From: Balneolaceae bacterium
GTDB taxonomy: Bacteria > Bacteroidota > Rhodothermia > Balneolales > Cyclonatronaceae
NCBI GenBank assembly: GCA_007694035.1
Contig: RECM01000166.1
Location: forward strand, 1 to 35,095
Length of the DNA stretch: 35,095 nt
Direction: 5' to 3'
The first letter of the stretch is position 1. Each line of letters begins with the position of its first letter. Both the position numbers and the translations under genes were made by a program. The notes under the pieces were generated by a model. The model was not told the DNA's origin, made no database searches, and worked only from the letters and a program-made list of their open reading frames with translations. Shown piece by piece: positions 32,832 to 35,095 of this stretch.

Positions 32832-33272
32832 TCAGGTATCCATTCCCTCCGCCCGCTCCTTCAGCTTTTCGTTCATCATTTCGAACCCCTGGCGGGCGCT
32901 TGTGTCGAGCTGTTTCCAGAGCAGGGGCACCAGGATGCCCGAGAACCGCTCGCGCTGCACCAGTTTTGTGCCACCATCGGGCAGTGGTTCAAGCTCAAAA
33001 ATGTGTTCGCCGTCGAACAGGCCCATGAACAGCAGGTGGCCCAGCCAGCGAAATTCCCGGTTTTCGTCCATTTTCAGGCAGACGGGTTTGAAGGTCATCG
33101 GTTTTGAACCGGGCTGCCGGATGGTAACGCTGAAGCGCTCTCCGGCTGCCGGTTTCCCGCCGAATGAAAGAATGAACGGGTTCCAGGCGGGGTAGGCATC
33201 GAAATCGGTCAGGATGTTCCAGACCACGGCGGGCGGGGCATCGATGGTGATGGAGGTAATCAGTTCTTTCAC
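32832..33272 (-). CDS. SRPBCC (START-like) domain protein
   Basis: The 146-residue soluble protein fits the SRPBCC fold: ITIDAPPAVVWNILTDFDAYPAWNPF at the start, then alternating beta-strands, FSGILVPLL, and a long C-terminal helix ending ARQGFEMMNEKLK. SRPBCC proteins bind hydrophobic ligands in a deep cavity, and some act in lipid or polyketide handling. Size matches single-domain members. It sits upstream of the phosphatidyltransferase gene, so a lipid-linked role is possible but not shown. Confidence 0.92.
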   Translation of the reverse strand: MKELITSITIDAPPAVVWNILTDFDAYPAWNPFILSFGGKPAAGERFSVTIRQPGSKPMTFKPVCLKMDENREFRWLGHLLFMGLFDGEHIFELEPLPDGGTKLVQRERFSGILVPLLWKQLDTSARQGFEMMNEKLKERAEGMDT

Positions 33273-33594
33273 GGGTACGGGTAAGGGTTTTGGAATCGGG
33301 ATCGTTTTAGGGGAGTGGTACCGGTTATCGGTGTAGCCAGGCGAAATAAGGGTTTCAATACGGGCTGGAGGGTAAATGGTTGCCTTTTAGGAGCACATAT
33401 TTGAGGCGCTGTGATCCAACGGACGCGGTGGCTAGGGGTTATTGTGAGGCTTGAAGTTAACCCGGATTCTTTACACAGTGATGTAAGGCACATCACTTTT
33501 TTGGCTCTGTTATGAAATACCGGATTACTGCATATCGAATGCATCCGGTGTATTTCAAAAATCACTATTCATCCTGATGATAACGGAGCATATT
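33273..33594 (+). promoter_or_regulatory. Leader region with terminator and long hairpin before the peptide cassette
   Basis: AGTGATGT-AAGGC-ACATCACT followed by six T (33477-33502) is a good intrinsic terminator facing right. Immediately after, 33513-33556 forms a long hairpin: TGAAATACCGGAT pairs with ATCCGG-TATTTCA (2-nt bulge), and inner TGCAT pairs with ATGCA. The following gene's GGAG (33585-33588) comes next. No gene lies to the left on this strand for the terminator to serve, so an attenuated leader is possible. Confidence 0.6.
33477..33502 (+). terminator. Intrinsic terminator / leader attenuator
   Basis: Perfect 8-bp stem with a 5-nt loop and a run of six T. Its position 93 bp upstream of the next ATG fits attenuation or blocking of antisense-derived read-through. 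Confidence 0.75.
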
Positions 33595-34188
33595 ATGAAA
33601 AAACATACCTGGATATTTCTGATACACATCGCCCTTATAGCAATGGTGGCATGCGACAGGAACACGCCTGTTGCAAGTGAAGAACCGTTTGATATTGCAT
33701 TACATATGCAACAAATTGAGGAAAATGTTATTATTCCTGTCAGGAACCGGATTACGGCGGAAAATCTGGCCGATTTACGAATGTTTACTGAAGTCGAGGC
33801 AAAAGATCTTTCCGCTGCCGAAGGTGAACGACTCACTCAAATCATGGAAACGGTAATGCTCCCGTCTGAACGTGCCTATTTAACGTCGGTGGTACACTCG
33901 ATTATAGATGCGCATCCTGAAATAAAAGGGATGAATGTGCAGGAGTTACAGAGTTTTTTTGAAGCTTCACTGCCGGCGGGTGGTGGCAAGGGTTCTGTGG
34001 ATACGATTTTGTGTGAGGCAGCGGCTACAGCAGCTTTACACATAATAGCAATAGAAACAGCCTGGGTTATGGCAATGATTGCCTGTGCAGGGACAACGTT
34101 TGGTTATGCGCTTTGTGCGGGAATGGCAACGACGGTAAAATATGCAGCGTTAGCGGCAGTTATGGTAAATGTTGCATACTGTGAATAA
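33595..34188 (+). CDS. Lipoprotein with hydrophobic four-cysteine C-terminal domain (bacteriocin-like?)
   Basis: ATG 33595 is preferred over 33577 (GGAG 6 nt upstream, complete lipoprotein signal with lipobox MVAC, Cys20), giving 197 residues. Residues 21-125 are a charged helical region. A Gly-rich hinge (PAGGGKGS, about 128-135) leads to a very hydrophobic Ala/Met-rich C-terminal segment of about 60 residues with four cysteines (140, 164, 174, 196), the last next to the C-terminus. Leader, glycine hinge and cysteine-bearing hydrophobic core recall large-leader bacteriocins such as halocin C8, but there is no sequence match I can name. The two following small membrane proteins could be immunity factors. 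The alternative is a membrane-associated structural lipoprotein. Low GC. Confidence 0.75.
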   Translation: MKKHTWIFLIHIALIAMVACDRNTPVASEEPFDIALHMQQIEENVIIPVRNRITAENLADLRMFTEVEAKDLSAAEGERLTQIMETVMLPSERAYLTSVVHSIIDAHPEIKGMNVQELQSFFEASLPAGGGKGSVDTILCEAAATAALHIIAIETAWVMAMIACAGTTFGYALCAGMATTVKYAALAAVMVNVAYCE

Positions 34189-34203
34189 TTGAATGGAGGA
34201 AGT

Positions 34204-34416
34204 ATGGATGCAATTGAACAATTCCGAAGGGCTTTACTGCCCTTCGGAAAATATGTGAAATGGTTATTTCTTTTTGGAATAACCGTATGGGCTCTGTCCA
34301 TTGTGGTCGGTTTTTATATCGGTCAAATCAATTGGGCAAATTCATTAATGGTGTTGGCACTTATTATAGGGGCCTGGCTGCTCCATTTAAATGCTAATTA
34401 TGAGAAGCAGGAGTAA
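34204..34416 (+). CDS. Small two-TM protein (single module), immunity-like
   Basis: The 70-residue product starts at ATG 34204, after GGAGGA, 15 bp beyond the previous stop. Its layout is MDAIEQFRRALLPFGKY, two membrane helices (about 19-40 and 46-63) joined by a GQINW turn, and a polar tail NANYEKQE. No known family is recognised. It matches both halves of the protein at 34573, whose genes share the same GGAGGA signal. Tight linkage to the cysteine-rich lipoprotein suggests a partner or self-protection role (inference). Confidence 0.8.
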   Translation: MDAIEQFRRALLPFGKYVKWLFLFGITVWALSIVVGFYIGQINWANSLMVLALIIGAWLLHLNANYEKQE

Positions 34417-34424
34417 TCGTTAAC

Positions 34425-34456
34425 AGGGTACATGGGCTCCGAAGCTCATGTACCCT
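34425..34456 (+). terminator. Hairpin terminator candidate between the paralogous membrane genes
   Basis: AGGGTACATG pairs with CATGTACCCT, and the stem extends inward by GGCT/AGCT (one G-U) around a CCGA loop, about 14 bp in all. Only a weak TATT tract follows, so it could instead stabilise the transcript end. Confidence 0.65.
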
Positions 34457-34572
34457 TATTGAATCTCAAACCGGAAGCCGGGCAGTAGCGATCAGTCCAG
34501 CTCATAAAAGTGCAAATGATGGACCATATCCCTGTTTTCGTGAAACGTTGTGATTAATAGAATGGAGGAATA

Positions 34573-34980
34573 ATGAGTGCCATTGAGCAGATCCGAAACG
34601 CAATATTTCCTTTCCGAACCTATGCAAACTGGATATTTCTGATTGTTTTAGCTGGATGGACTCTGACGCTTGTGACCGGTTTTTTTAGTGGAAATAGTGA
34701 TTGGCCGGCTATTCTGTTGATACTCGCATATCTGGCACTCGCCGGGCTGATGATCCTGATTATCAGAAATTCCGGCATCCCGACAATGCAAGCAGGGAGA
34801 AAGAAACGGGATACTATCGTGAATGGGCTGCTTATCATTTCCTTTAGTGCCTGGGTACTATCGGTTGTGGTCGGTTTTTTTGCTGGTGGGATCAACTGGT
34901 CGACAAGCCTTATGCTGCTGGCGTTCCTGATGGCGGCCTGGTTTATTGATTTAAATGGGAATTATGAGAAGAAGGGGTGA
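34573..34980 (+). CDS. Four-TM protein made of two copies of the small module
   Basis: The 135-residue protein starts at ATG 34573 after GGAGGA. Residues 1-60 (MSAIEQIRNAIFPFRTYANW and two helices) match the start of the preceding 70-residue protein. Residues about 82-135 (IVNGLLIISFSAWVLSVVVGFFAGGINW, ending NGNYEKKG) match its second part even more closely. It thus looks like a tandem fusion of two modules with a basic connector (QAGRKKRD). Four membrane helices are predicted. No known family. Likely arose by duplication of the upstream gene. Confidence 0.82.
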   Translation: MSAIEQIRNAIFPFRTYANWIFLIVLAGWTLTLVTGFFSGNSDWPAILLILAYLALAGLMILIIRNSGIPTMQAGRKKRDTIVNGLLIISFSAWVLSVVVGFFAGGINWSTSLMLLAFLMAAWFIDLNGNYEKKG

Positions 34981-35095
34981 GAATTCGGCCCTGCCCGGGA
35001 TAGTGTGCCCGGGGTAATCCTTGATTTTATACGGTTCAGTTATTCGCGGGCTGCCCCGGAAGGCTGGTTTGACGATCTTGATGAGGAGGAAATCG
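34981..35095 (+). other. Gap at window end; strong ribosome-binding site at the edge
   Basis: Two CCCGGG sites about 8 bp apart (34996-35016) can pair as a small hairpin after the last gene. The window ends with GAGGAGGAAATCG, a strong Shine-Dalgarno-like string, so a rightward gene probably starts just beyond 35095. That frame cannot be verified here. Confidence 0.35.

Overview
This window looks like a chromosomal segment of an FCB-group bacterium, most likely Balneolota/Rhodothermota. Two proteins end in the type IX secretion-type sorting domain with the NYPNPFNP signature. There are three TonB-dependent receptors, a tricorn-type protease, a DUF5916-type outer-membrane protein, and at least one Bacteroidota-like promoter. 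I saw no rRNA, tRNA, transposase, phage gene or CRISPR array. Phylum assignment is inference from gene content.

Region 1 (1-7.8 kb, high GC): an NlpE/META lipoprotein, a large tricorn-like peptidase, a secreted endonuclease/exonuclease/phosphatase-family hydrolase, a possible small repeat-bearing ORF, and an L-lactate-permease-family transporter. The gaps hold G-rich short tandem repeats, including a textbook G-quadruplex motif just after the permease.

Region 2 (7.8-15.8 kb): a type IX-sorted protein of fourteen BNR/Ycf48-like repeats, an exported amidohydrolase, a convergent DUF5916/CBM9-like outer-membrane protein, a coiled-coil lipoprotein and a CsbD stress protein. The gaps carry copies of one intergenic repeat family. 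Its conserved core is followed by a hairpin whose sequence differs between copies while pairing is kept.

Region 3 (15.8-31.5 kb, clearly lower GC): a two-gene purple-acid-phosphatase-like operon points left. A seven-gene block points right: a type IX-sorted LRR protein, a strong terminator/attenuator, three TonB-dependent receptors, and two beta-propeller lipoproteins (7-bladed RCC1-like, 8-bladed PQQ-like) in tight operon spacing. The first and third receptors are diverged paralogs flanking a canonical one, and no SusD gene is present. The third receptor has a signal peptide expanded by fourteen 9-bp repeats. This block is the best candidate for an undescribed surface uptake system. Its substrate is unknown; the adjacent phosphatases make an organophosphate a possibility.

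Region 4 (31.5-35.1 kb): a small two-TM protein with its own terminator, a CDP-alcohol phosphatidyltransferase and an SRPBCC protein (both leftward). Then comes a low-GC cassette: a lipoprotein with a hydrophobic four-cysteine C-terminus and two small membrane proteins, the second being an internal duplication of the first. The cassette resembles a secreted peptide or toxin with immunity-like partners, but this is inference.
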